NCBI GenBank assembly: GCA_024279575.1
Contig: JAJRRJ010000040.1
Coordinates: 1-13,371 of the forward strand
Direction: 5' to 3'
DNA length: 13,371 bases
DNA from: Alphaproteobacteria bacterium
GTDB taxonomy: Bacteria; Pseudomonadota; Alphaproteobacteria; Rhizobiales; Devosiaceae
Part shown: one piece after another, positions 1-7,466 of the stretch
How positions within the stretch are numbered: position 1 is the first letter of the stretch
Layout of the letters: every line of letters starts with the position of its first letter
Made by a program: the position numbers and the translations under genes
Notes under the pieces: model-generated
What the model was told of the DNA's origin: nothing
Databases searched by the model: none
The model's input: the letters and a program-made list of their open reading frames with translations, nothing else

Positions 1-1656
1 AACACCTCTGGCACCCACCCGTGAAATGGCATCCACATCAAATAGACTTTCCTGGCGTGCCACCGCATAAACTGCGGCCAGATCGACGCTGGCCAACCGT
101 GCATTTTGCGGGATGCCGTCTCGGGGATAATTAAACAAATCCAGTGCAATGCCCTTTCTGTCGGCCACACTGGCCATCAAAATCGCCAGATTATGGGAAT
201 TGATTTCCTGTGCCAATCGCGCCGTTAACAGCATTTCACCCGGAGTGGAAACCTGATAAATCAGCCGCCCGATAAGCCTTTCCGCCCAGTTTGTTTGTCC
301 ATTGGCCTGCAATAGCCTGACTGCACGTACAAGTTGACGGTTGTTGAAATTAATCTGGTCTCCCCGCCATTCAGGCATGGGGCGAATATCTAAAGTGGTG
401 ACCCCAAGCCGATAGCGTGAGAGTTGGCCATAATAGGTCATGTGATGGCGCGCAGCGATGCCAAATGCGGCACGCGCGCCGTTTTCATCGCCCAATTTGC
501 TCAAAGCCCGACCCAGCCAGTAATTGGATTTGGAAATGGTGGTGGACAGGGTGGAAAGTGAGCGCATCCGTTCAAAATGCCGGATGGCGGTACGCGGATC
601 ATTCAAAAACGAAAGGGCAACCCAACCCGCATGGAAATTGGCGTCAACCACCCGCCCGTCCGGGCCCTCATTATAGGCAGCCGATGCATTGTAGGCGGCT
701 CTATACTGCTTGGCTGCGATCAGTTTGCGGGCCAGTGAACGTCTTTCATACCACCACAGGGCCGAGTTGGGCAGGGGCCCGGTTACCTTGTTGAACAGTT
801 CAACAGCCGCACTCAGATTGCCGGAACGCCGGGCAAGTTGACCGCGTGAAAAATGAAACAGAGGATGGGTGCGATAAGCGGGGTCAACATTGTCTAGCAA
901 TTGTTGCGCATTTGCAGCTTTGCGCGCCACAGCGATGCGCGCCAGCACCAGAGATTTTTGTGCCGAAGACAGGTTGGACATAATTCTTTCAGCCCCGCGC
1001 GCACGGTCATTCATCAATAAATTGATTGTCCGTGCCCAATGGTCATCGCGGGTAAAGGCGGCACCAAAGCTTTGTTTGATGGCGCTTTCCTGTTCGCGGG
1101 TCAGAAAATTATTTATCCAGATTTGCCGTGCAATTCGAACACCCCGGTCGTGCTGTCCATCCTGCACATAGGCCAGAGCAAGGGCGATCTGGGCGTCCAC
1201 CTGTTTAGGCATTGCACCGCCCAGCAAATCAATGACTTGTCTATAACCTGCGCCATTTTCAAGCAGGGATTTCTCAAGCCGGATTTTATAGGCGTTAGCT
1301 GAAGCAAACTGGGGAGCGTCGTCAGCAAAGCGCACAATGGAATTGGCATCAATTGCGCCCCCCCCATAATAGATGGCTGCCCATTGAACCGTCCGCCGCT
1401 CGACTGGATCGTTAAATCCGCGTGCGCTGGCATAGGCCTGCGCATACTTCCCATCGGCTATCAACGCCAATGCGTTTGAAAATTGAGGTGACCCGGTGGA
1501 GCCGGAAACAGAGCCACCAATGGAGCCGGTGACCGTAGTATCAATGTTCTGATTGGCAAGCGCCGCTGTGGGCAATGCAAAAAACAATATACCAAACAGC
1601 ACACTCAAAGATGCGCGCCAATAAGAATGAATTTGAGACTTTGGGCCGAAAAACAT
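1..1656 (-). CDS. slt: Soluble lytic murein transglycosylase, 3' end outside the window
   Basis: This is a periplasmic enzyme that cleaves the glycan strand of peptidoglycan between MurNAc and GlcNAc, leaving 1,6-anhydroMurNAc. I translated the minus strand by hand. It is open for 552 codons from the ATG at 1656 and runs off the left edge. Residues 1-34 form a signal peptide: a basic start, a hydrophobic core (LSVLFGILFFALP) and an ALA|N cleavage site. Residues about 50-500 are alpha-helical and rich in Ala, Leu, Trp and Tyr, as in the superhelical U/L domains of Slt70. The SLT catalytic domain begins near residue 528; AVARQES carries the likely catalytic Glu536, followed by VGARGV. An in-frame ATG at 1731 is followed by TAG, so 1656 is the first usable ATG; a weak AGGA lies upstream. 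It is divergent from dapA. A G8 run (C8 at 1358-1365 on the plus strand) is in frame. About 100 C-terminal residues are probably missing. Confidence 0.93.
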   Translation of the reverse strand, partial: MFFGPKSQIHSYWRASLSVLFGILFFALPTAALANQNIDTTVTGSIGGSVSGSTGSPQFSNALALIADGKYAQAYASARGFNDPVERRTVQWAAIYYGGGAIDANSIVRFADDAPQFASANAYKIRLEKSLLENGAGYRQVIDLLGGAMPKQVDAQIALALAYVQDGQHDRGVRIARQIWINNFLTREQESAIKQSFGAAFTRDDHWARTINLLMNDRARGAERIMSNLSSAQKSLVLARIAVARKAANAQQLLDNVDPAYRTHPLFHFSRGQLARRSGNLSAAVELFNKVTGPLPNSALWWYERRSLARKLIAAKQYRAAYNASAAYNEGPDGRVVDANFHAGWVALSFLNDPRTAIRHFERMRSLSTLSTTISKSNYWLGRALSKLGDENGARAAFGIAARHHMTYYGQLSRYRLGVTTLDIRPMPEWRGDQINFNNRQLVRAVRLLQANGQTNWAERLIGRLIYQVSTPGEMLLTARLAQEINSHNLAILMASVADRKGIALDLFNYPRDGIPQNARLASVDLAAVYAVARQESLFDVDAISRVGARGV

Positions 1657-1976
1657 TGCACAAGGTCCTGTTACGCATACACACACCGCTGAAATGCCGC
1701 CCCATGCCTCCAGCAACAGCTAGCTTTTCATCCTATGGTGAAGAAATCGTTGCCACCGCAGATGATTTTGATAAAAGATGGACAAAGTGGAATGAAAATG
1801 AGTTGTAAACGCATTTACTAACCACATCGGGCAAACCACTTGTCCCCAATACCAACTCGAACTATGGTGCAAAAATCAGGCATTATTATGCTAAAATTGT
1901 GCGTCTTTGGGGTCAATACCAGGTCATACTTGGGCGAAAATCCGCCAGCACAACTCTTGTACGAAGGAATACCAAA
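1657..1976. promoter_or_regulatory. Divergent intergenic region between slt and dapA
   Basis: These 320 bp separate two divergent genes and should hold promoters for both. On the plus strand I see one plausible extended -10 element, TGCTAAAAT at 1889-1897, about 80 bp before dapA, but no good -35 at the matching distance. No clear promoter is visible for slt. A 34-codon open frame at 1704-1808 has no ribosome binding site, and I do not call it a gene. No riboswitch-like or strong hairpin structure is obvious. The regulatory role is inferred from position. Confidence 0.4.
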
Positions 1977-2852
1977 ATGTTTTACGGTTCCATTACCGCA
2001 CTCATCACTCCGTTTAGAGATGGCGCTGTGGATAAGAAGGCGTTTGCAAATTTAATCGAGTGGCAGATTGAGCAAGGCACAAATGGCCTGGTTCCCATGG
2101 GCACAACCGGGGAAAGTCCCACCGTTAGCCATCAGGAACATCGCGATATCGTTGCCCTTTGTGTTGAAGTGGCCGCAGGTCGGGTGCCGGTGATTGCCGG
2201 GGCAGGGTCAAATGCCACCGCTGAAGCCGTTGAGCTGGCAAAATTTGCCAAGCAGGCGGGTGCTGACGCTATTCTCACCGTGTCGCCCTATTACAACAAA
2301 CCCTCACAGGAAGGGCAGTTTCAGCATTTCAAAGCGGTTGCGCAAGCCGCAGATATTCCTGTAATTCTTTATAATATTCCGGGGCGGTCTATTGTTGAGA
2401 TCAGTGTTCAAACCATGGCGCGTTTGCGTGAAAGTTGCACAAATGTGATCGGCGTTAAAGACGCGACAGCAAACATGGGGCGGGCTACAAAGGACCGTGA
2501 GATTCTCGGCCAGGATTTTGTTATGCTCTCGGGTGAAGACGTTACAGCTCTTGGTTATAACGCCCACGGAGGGCGCGGGTGCATTTCGGTGACCTCCAAC
2601 GTTGCACCAGCTCTTTGCGCGCAGTTTCAAGCCAATTGTACGCAAGGAGATTATGCGGCAGCGCTGAAAATTCAGGACAAACTGGCTCCCCTGCATCAGG
2701 CATTGTTTGTTGAACCTAATCCCAGTGGCGTGAAATATGCAGCTGAAAAACTTGGCCTGTGCGCCGCTGAAACGCGTCTTCCGATGGTGGAATTATCTGA
2801 TGAAACAAAACCAGCTATTGATGCGGCATTGGCCCATGCGGGTTTGATTTAA
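1977..2852 (+). CDS. dapA: 4-hydroxy-tetrahydrodipicolinate synthase (DapA)
   Basis: DapA condenses pyruvate with aspartate semialdehyde in the cytoplasm, the first committed step towards lysine and meso-diaminopimelate. The product is 291 residues, the normal family length, and folds as a TIM barrel. Visible motifs are GTTGES with Thr43/Thr44, SPYYNKPSQEG with Tyr105/Tyr106, LYNIPGRS with Tyr132 and Arg137, and GVKDAT with Schiff-base Lys161. The family sequence starts MFYGSITALITPF, so I chose the ATG at 1977, preceded by GAAGGA with good spacing. An in-frame start at 1899 would add 26 residues unlike the family. smpB follows after 10 bp and its ribosome binding site overlaps the dapA stop, so the two are probably co-transcribed. 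Related N-acetylneuraminate lyases share the fold, but the motif set and context favour DapA. Confidence 0.96.
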   Translation: MFYGSITALITPFRDGAVDKKAFANLIEWQIEQGTNGLVPMGTTGESPTVSHQEHRDIVALCVEVAAGRVPVIAGAGSNATAEAVELAKFAKQAGADAILTVSPYYNKPSQEGQFQHFKAVAQAADIPVILYNIPGRSIVEISVQTMARLRESCTNVIGVKDATANMGRATKDREILGQDFVMLSGEDVTALGYNAHGGRGCISVTSNVAPALCAQFQANCTQGDYAAALKIQDKLAPLHQALFVEPNPSGVKYAAEKLGLCAAETRLPMVELSDETKPAIDAALAHAGLI

Positions 2853-2862
2853 GGATAGTGCT

Positions 2863-3348
2863 TTGGCCCGGAATGTTAAAAGAAAACCAAAAATTGCCAC
2901 CGGGCTGATTGCTGAGAACCGGCGCGCCCGGTTTGATTATGAGATATTGGAAACTCTGGAAGCTGGCATATCTCTTGTGGGAACTGAAGTGCGATCCTTG
3001 CGCAATGGCAAGGCTCAGATCACGGAAAGCTATGCCTCACCGGAAAATGAGGAATTATGGCTGATAAACGCCTACATTCCGGAATACCTGCAGGCAAACC
3101 AGTTTAATCATGCGGAACGCCGCCCGCGCAAACTGTTGGTAAAACGTAAAGAGCTCAACAAATTGCAAGCCGCTGTTCAGCGCGCCGGAAACACTATTGT
3201 CCCCCTCAAACTCTATTTTAACGATCGGGGACTGGTAAAAGTGCTGCTTGGCCTTGGAAAAGGAAAAACCAAGGGAGATAAGCGCCAAACTGAAAAGAAA
3301 CGGGATTGGCAAAGGGAAAAATCCCGCCTGATGAAAAGCCATCAATAG
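2863..3348 (+). CDS. smpB: SsrA-binding protein (SmpB)
   Basis: SmpB binds tmRNA and brings it to stalled ribosomes for trans-translation. The 161-residue product is full length. It shows an N-terminal core with GTEVRSLR near residue 40, a basic RRPRKLLVKRKEL segment near 85-97, and a lysine- and arginine-rich tail ending KKRDWQREKSRLMKSHQ, which is disordered until it enters the ribosomal mRNA channel. Translation begins at a TTG: AAGGA at 2851-2855 lies 7 bases upstream, and the family sequence begins right there, so the TTG is well supported. It lies 10 bp after dapA and converges on the uracil-DNA glycosylase gene, with a 54-bp gap in which I see no good terminator hairpin. Confidence 0.96.
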   Translation: MARNVKRKPKIATGLIAENRRARFDYEILETLEAGISLVGTEVRSLRNGKAQITESYASPENEELWLINAYIPEYLQANQFNHAERRPRKLLVKRKELNKLQAAVQRAGNTIVPLKLYFNDRGLVKVLLGLGKGKTKGDKRQTEKKRDWQREKSRLMKSHQ

Positions 3349-3402
3349 AATTACTAAAATTTTGACTTATCAACACCTTGGCAGGATAAACAGAATCAAA
3401 TT

Positions 3403-4071
3403 CTAAACCAAAGGCTTCTGCGACCAGTTTCCGATTTTTGCGTGTGTTGCCGCCGAAAAAAGAGCACTCTCAAACATGTCAGTTGTTAACCGGCGCGTAT
3501 TGGTGTTGTAGCGCGAGCAATGATAGCTATCAAAAAGCCTTCCAAACTGCCCCAGATCATGCTGCCCCCCATGGGAAAATGGAAATAGAGCCTTGCGCAA
3601 CCCCAAAGTGCTCAAAAACGCATCATGGGCGATACGTCCAAGCGCAAAGAAGGTTCTGATATTTTCATATTCCTTAAGAGCTGACAGAAAAAACGGTCGG
3701 CATGCGTTGACTTCAGCCGCAACCGGTTTGTTTTGTGGAGGTACACAGCGCACAACATTGGCAATTATAGCCCCGTGCAGCAATAGTCCGTCATCTGGGC
3801 GCCTGTCATATGTGCCGGTTGTCAGCCCGGCGCGCTTAAGGGTCTGAAACAACAGGTCCCCCGCATGGTCACCGGTAAAGGGGCGGCCGGTGCGGTTGGC
3901 TCCTGCCATCCCCGGGGCCATTCCAACAATCATCAGCTTTGCACTTGCATCGCCCCATATATCAACCGGGCCATTATGCCAGTCAGGATGTTTTGCCTGC
4001 GCTTCCGTGCGCAACGCAACCAATCTGGGACAAAGGTTGCAGTTTTTGGCTGGGTTAGTCGTCGCGCTCAT
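3403..4071 (-). CDS. Family 5 (UDGb-type) uracil-DNA glycosylase, 4Fe-4S
   Basis: The protein should remove uracil, and possibly other deaminated or oxidised bases, from DNA to start base-excision repair. The 222-residue product has the family 5 pattern: a glycine-rich motif with GMAPGMAGANRTGRPF near residues 50-64, then TGDHAG, and a C-terminal SYHCSRYNTNT near 182-191 containing the conserved His184. Four cysteines, 11 and 14 (CNLC), 109 (VVRC) and 124 (NACR), fit a 4Fe-4S cluster. The GANRTGRxFTGD form separates family 5 from family 4, which has GxPFVG. I start at the ATG at 4071; the same frame is open to a TTG at 4080, but ATG is preferred. It overlaps the end of the upstream NYN gene by 17 bp, suggesting coupled translation. 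Most relatives have HPS where this has HCS. Confidence 0.88.
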   Translation of the reverse strand: MSATTNPAKNCNLCPRLVALRTEAQAKHPDWHNGPVDIWGDASAKLMIVGMAPGMAGANRTGRPFTGDHAGDLLFQTLKRAGLTTGTYDRRPDDGLLLHGAIIANVVRCVPPQNKPVAAEVNACRPFFLSALKEYENIRTFFALGRIAHDAFLSTLGLRKALFPFSHGGQHDLGQFGRLFDSYHCSRYNTNTRRLTTDMFESALFSAATHAKIGNWSQKPLV

Positions 4072-4633
4072 CAACGTCAATTCCGCTTTTGGTGGTCATT
4101 GGGCCAGCGGGACGACCAAAATCCTTCACCAGATCAACGACATCTTCAAAAAAGTCAGCCTGTCGGCGCAATTCATCCGCAACCATTGGAGTGGGTGTGG
4201 AAAGGGTCGAGACAACCGTAATTTTTTTCCCCTGCCTTTGCAATGCCTTGACGAGGCATGTAAAATCCCCATCGCCGGAAAATAAGATCATATGGTCGTA
4301 ATGGGGCGCCAGTTCCAAAGCCTCCACCGCGATTTCAATATCCATATTGCCTTTGATTTTGCGGCGTCCGGTGGCGTCAGTGAATTCCTTGGCTGGCTTG
4401 GTGACCATATTATATCCGTTATAGTCCAACCAGTCGATTAACGGACGAATGGAGGAATATTCCTGATCGTCAAGATAGGCAGTGAAATAGTAGGCTCGGA
4501 TAAACCTGCATTTTTTGCGCAGATCGGCAAGCAGGCTTCTATAATCAATATCAATGCCAATTGCCTTTGAAGTAGCATACAGATTGGCACCGTCAATAAA
4601 CACAACAACTTTGTCCTGCGGGTCCAGTTCCAT
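4055..4633 (-). CDS. NYN-domain (LabA/DUF88-like) putative ribonuclease
   Basis: The 192-residue protein is almost entirely a NYN domain, a PIN-like fold found in metal-dependent ribonucleases. The acidic residues expected at the active site are visible: FIDGANLY with Asp14 and Asn17, KGNMDIEIAVEAL with Asp98, and SGDGDF with Asp121 and Asp123. This supports nuclease chemistry; the substrate is unknown. There is no signal peptide or membrane segment, so it is cytoplasmic. The last about 20 residues are polar and acidic and probably disordered. It is the first gene of a two-gene minus-strand unit with the uracil-DNA glycosylase, and is divergent from rpoZ. The ATG at 4633 follows a GGAG about 9 bases upstream on the minus strand. 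Members are often annotated only as NYN domain-containing protein, and a specific role should not be assumed. Confidence 0.87.
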   Translation of the reverse strand: MELDPQDKVVVFIDGANLYATSKAIGIDIDYRSLLADLRKKCRFIRAYYFTAYLDDQEYSSIRPLIDWLDYNGYNMVTKPAKEFTDATGRRKIKGNMDIEIAVEALELAPHYDHMILFSGDGDFTCLVKALQRQGKKITVVSTLSTPTPMVADELRRQADFFEDVVDLVKDFGRPAGPMTTKSGIDVDERDD

Positions 4634-4907
4634 TATTTTTTACTCCAAATATGAGTTAATTAAGAATAAGTGATTTATGACGCTTATTATTGCCTTCAAT
4701 TAAGGCCGCAATTCGTTTTTAACAAATATGTGAACAAACAAACTGCTACATATTTAATATTGCCTTTTTGAAGTTTTGTCATATTGCTATTTAGGAAAAT
4801 GTAGCAAAATCAGACCCAAACAACGCGCAAAATCTCTTGTCAGTTGTAGGTGTGTGGTGTATGAGACAGCAGATTCCCCGATATTTCAAATTCGAAGAGG
4901 AGCGAAC
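4634..4907. promoter_or_regulatory. AT-rich divergent control region between the NYN gene and rpoZ
   Basis: This 274-bp region must carry promoters for rpoZ and for the NYN/glycosylase pair. It is clearly richer in A+T than the genes around it, especially 4634-4800. It contains the palindrome TTAATTAA at 4656-4663 and an imperfect inverted repeat, AATAAGTG at 4665-4672 with CGCTTATT at 4681-4688 (8 pairs, one of them G-T). A TTGCCT at 4760-4765 with TATTGC at 4782-4787 (16-bp spacer) is a possible weak rpoZ promoter. None of these elements is proven. An in-frame extension of rpoZ back to 4776 is open but does not resemble omega. Confidence 0.4.
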
Positions 4908-5285
4908 GTGGCTCGCGTTACCGTTGAAGACTGCATCAAAAAAGTTGAAAACCGTTTTGACCTGATTTTGATGTCCGCCCATCGTGCACGTTTGATTGCA
5001 AATGGTGCCGAAATTACTGTGCCGCGCGACAATGACAAAAATCCGGTCGTCGCTCTGCGCGAAATTGGCGCAGGTACTTTGTCCCCAGAGGATCTTGAAG
5101 AAGATCTTATCCACTCTTTGCAAAGCTATGTGGAAGTTGACGAGCCTGAAGAAGCTGCCCCGGCAGCCATTGAAGGGGTGGCCGGTGCTGTAGTTGAAGA
5201 AACGGTGACCTTTGATTCCATGAGCGAAGAAGATTTGTTGCGTGGAATTGAAAGCCTTTCCCCACCCGATCGTCGAGACGATTGA
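4908..5285 (+). CDS. rpoZ: RNA polymerase omega subunit
   Basis: Omega helps fold and latch the beta-prime subunit during RNA polymerase assembly and, in many proteobacteria, forms part of a ppGpp site. The 125-residue product starts MARVTVEDC and contains NRFDLILMSAHRAR and NDKNPVVALREI, hallmarks of omega. After the core of about 65 residues comes an acidic, Ala- and Glu-rich tail, as in longer alphaproteobacterial omegas; E. coli omega is 91 residues. I place the start at the GTG at 4908 because AGGAG at 4897-4901 lies 6 bases upstream and the family sequence begins there. A strong intrinsic terminator follows at 5319-5349, before rsh. The neighbourhood with rsh is common, and both genes bear on the ppGpp response. 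Confidence 0.96.
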   Translation: MARVTVEDCIKKVENRFDLILMSAHRARLIANGAEITVPRDNDKNPVVALREIGAGTLSPEDLEEDLIHSLQSYVEVDEPEEAAPAAIEGVAGAVVEETVTFDSMSEEDLLRGIESLSPPDRRDD

Positions 5286-5318
5286 TTAAGCGCTTTTGTG
5301 CATTATAGTGATGTGAAG

Positions 5319-5349
5319 TGGCGTCGGTTGCTATCGGCGCCATTTTTTT
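5319..5349 (+). terminator. Rho-independent terminator after rpoZ
   Basis: TGGCGTCGGT pairs with ATCGGCGCCA to form a 10-bp stem with two G-T pairs, closed by the four-base loop TGCT and followed directly by seven T residues (5343-5349). It starts 33 bp after the rpoZ stop and ends 20 bp before the rsh start. It should end most rpoZ transcripts and leave rsh dependent on read-through or on its own promoter. Confidence 0.82.
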
Positions 5350-5369
5350 GAGCTGTCAGGTTTTGTCAA

Positions 5370-7466
5370 ATGATGCGCCAGTATGAATTGGTCGAGCGGG
5401 TGCTGGCCTACAATCCCAATGCCAACGAAGATATGCTTAATCGCGCCTATGTGTATGCGATGAAAAAGCATGGCACCCAAACGCGTGCTTCCGGTGATCT
5501 CTACTTTAATCATCCGCTGGAAGTTGCAGCAATTCTCACAGATATGAAGCTGGACGATACCACAATTGCGGTGGCTTTGCTCCATGATACCATCGAGGAC
5601 ACGGACGCAACGCGAGAAGAAATTGATCAGCTGTTTGGGGGGCAGGTGGCTGAGGTGGTTGACGGCCTGACCAAAATTGAACGGCTTAAGCTGGTAACCC
5701 GGGAAGAGGCGCAAGCAGAGAACCTGCGTAAACTTCTGTTGGCTATTTCGCAGGATGTGCGCGTTTTGATCGTGAAACTGGCCGATCGTCTTCACAATAT
5801 GCGTACAATCGAATTTGTACCGGAAGAAAAACGCCGCCGTATTGCTCAGGAAACTATGGATATTTATGCGCCTTTGGCCGGGCGTATGGGCATGCAGGAT
5901 ATGCGTTCCGAACTGGAAAACATTGCCTTTAGGGTTCTGCAACCTGAACATTGCGCTATTATCACTAATCGCCTGAAGCACATGGAAGATGATAACCGCG
6001 AGGTTATCGCCCAGATTACAAGTGAACTGACCAAAGCACTTGGCGTTGCCGGCATTGGGGCAGAGGTGCATGCCCGGCTTAAGCACCCCTGGTCAATTTT
6101 CCGCAAAATTGAACAGCGCGATATTGCTTTGGAACAATTGTCTGACATTATCGGTTTTAGAGTGATTGTTAATAACGTGGATGATTGCTATCGCACCCTG
6201 GGTGTTGTCCATGCCCATTGGAAAATGGTGCCTGGCCGTTTCAAGGACTACATTTCTGTCCCCAAATACAATGACTACCGTTCCATCCATACAACAATTG
6301 TTGGGCCGGGCAGGCAGAGGGCTGAGCTGCAAATCCGTACCCGCGAAATGCATTTTGTTGCTGAATACGGGGTGGCCGGACATGCAGGATATAAAGACAG
6401 TCATGGCGCCAAGTTCAAGAAACTTGAGCAGGAAAGCGCCGCTTTCAATTGGCTGCGACAGACCATTGAACATTTAACGCAGGGCAGTGATACGCAAGAA
6501 TTTCTGGAATATACCAAGTTGGAGCTGTTTCAGGATCAGGTATTTTGCTTTTCGCCGCGCGGGCGTCTGATTGCGTTGCCCCGTGGCGCAACCCCCATTG
6601 ATTTTGCCTATGCCGTCCATACCGATATTGGCGATACCTGCACCGGCGCAAAAATCAATGGTGTCATTTCTCCAATTGTTTCGCGACTTCGCAATGGGGA
6701 TGAAGTTGAAATCATCCGTGACCTTAACCACAAGCCTCCCTCCCACTGGGAGGCGATTGCCACCACAGGGAAGGCGCGCGCTGCTATTCGTCGCTCGGTT
6801 CGCCTTGAAGAGCAAAAGCGCGCCCAGGCCCGTGGGGAAAAGGTGCTTAAAACACTATTTAGAAACCTTGGTATTAAGGATGAAGAGCCAGCAACACAAA
6901 AACTGGCTCAGGTTATGGAGTTTGGTGAGGTTACAGAATTTTTGCAGGCTGTTGGTTTGGGGCAACTGGATGCAGAAGACCTTGAGAATGAAGCGGAAAA
7001 AATAAGCGGGAAACGGCGGGCCTCCTCAAAGCGGCGCAAGATATCATTACCTGTCCCTGAAGAAACAGATGGTTGGTTTTCGCTCCATAATGATCGCAAT
7101 TTCAAATTTCGTGTGCCAGGTGGCCAGCGACTTGAGGGGCGGGGGCGCGAAGCACTGGCGCGTCTGAATTTTAGAACCCCGGTAAAAACCTCCCCTGAGG
7201 GGGTTGTGCCCGGAGACCGAATGGTGGGGATTTTAGGCACAGACGGGGTGTTGAGCGTATATCCTATTCATTCAGATGCTTTGGTGAAGCTCTATGATCA
7301 GGATGTTGCATGGATTGACGTGTTGTGGGATGGCGAACACACCAAAACCGCACCTTTAGCGCCACCATTTCCATGCTGGCGGCAAATCAGCCCGGCATGT
7401 TGGCCAATGCCACCGCAACAATTGCCTCCTGTGAGGCAAATATCCATAATCTGGTTTTGCGGATGA
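5370..7466 (+). CDS. rsh: Bifunctional (p)ppGpp synthetase/hydrolase Rsh, frameshifted before its ACT domain
   Basis: Rsh makes and degrades (p)ppGpp, the stringent-response alarmone. In this frame the product is 698 residues. The HD hydrolase domain has His48, HDTIED at 72-77 and Asp139. The synthetase domain has RLKHPWSIFRKI near 236-247, Asp259, RFKDYISVPKYNDYRSIHTT at 290-309 and Glu319. A TGS domain spans about 389-449. All catalytic residues I can place are present, so both activities should be intact. Family similarity runs to Lys659; the last 39 residues (TAPLAPPF onward) are out of frame. The ACT domain continues in the -1 frame to 7657. Restoring one base near 7344-7347 gives a 762-residue protein of normal length. 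The start at 5370 fits the rhizobial beginning MMRQYELVERV. It lies 20 bp downstream of the rpoZ terminator, with only a modest ribosome binding site. Confidence 0.93.
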   Translation: MMRQYELVERVLAYNPNANEDMLNRAYVYAMKKHGTQTRASGDLYFNHPLEVAAILTDMKLDDTTIAVALLHDTIEDTDATREEIDQLFGGQVAEVVDGLTKIERLKLVTREEAQAENLRKLLLAISQDVRVLIVKLADRLHNMRTIEFVPEEKRRRIAQETMDIYAPLAGRMGMQDMRSELENIAFRVLQPEHCAIITNRLKHMEDDNREVIAQITSELTKALGVAGIGAEVHARLKHPWSIFRKIEQRDIALEQLSDIIGFRVIVNNVDDCYRTLGVVHAHWKMVPGRFKDYISVPKYNDYRSIHTTIVGPGRQRAELQIRTREMHFVAEYGVAGHAGYKDSHGAKFKKLEQESAAFNWLRQTIEHLTQGSDTQEFLEYTKLELFQDQVFCFSPRGRLIALPRGATPIDFAYAVHTDIGDTCTGAKINGVISPIVSRLRNGDEVEIIRDLNHKPPSHWEAIATTGKARAAIRRSVRLEEQKRAQARGEKVLKTLFRNLGIKDEEPATQKLAQVMEFGEVTEFLQAVGLGQLDAEDLENEAEKISGKRRASSKRRKISLPVPEETDGWFSLHNDRNFKFRVPGGQRLEGRGREALARLNFRTPVKTSPEGVVPGDRMVGILGTDGVLSVYPIHSDALVKLYDQDVAWIDVLWDGEHTKTAPLAPPFPCWRQISPACWPMPPQQLPPVRQISIIWFCG

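Noticed and set aside
1704..1808. A 34-codon plus-strand open frame (MPPATASFSSYGEE...) in the slt-dapA gap
   Set aside because: No ribosome binding site before its ATG, no recognisable family, and the same frame extends back over slt, so it is most likely chance.
1899..1976. A 26-residue N-terminal extension of DapA
   Set aside because: The family sequence begins at the ATG at 1977, which has a good GAAGGA; the extension resembles nothing in the family.
3349..3402. A bidirectional terminator between smpB and the glycosylase gene
   Set aside because: I found only the short palindrome AAAATTTT and no GC-rich stem with a T run.
4776..4907. A 44-residue N-terminal extension of the omega subunit
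   Set aside because: Omega begins MARVTVEDC at the GTG at 4908 with AGGAG at ideal distance; the extension falls in the promoter region.
5331..6086. A 251-codon minus-strand open frame inside rsh
   Set aside because: It lies opposite well-conserved rsh coding sequence, its translation resembles no family, and it is a typical antisense shadow.
7341..7349. Programmed -1 ribosomal frameshifting in rsh
   Set aside because: ACCAAAACC is not a canonical slippery heptamer in the reading frame, and re-pairing after slippage would be poor; no known Rsh uses such recoding.
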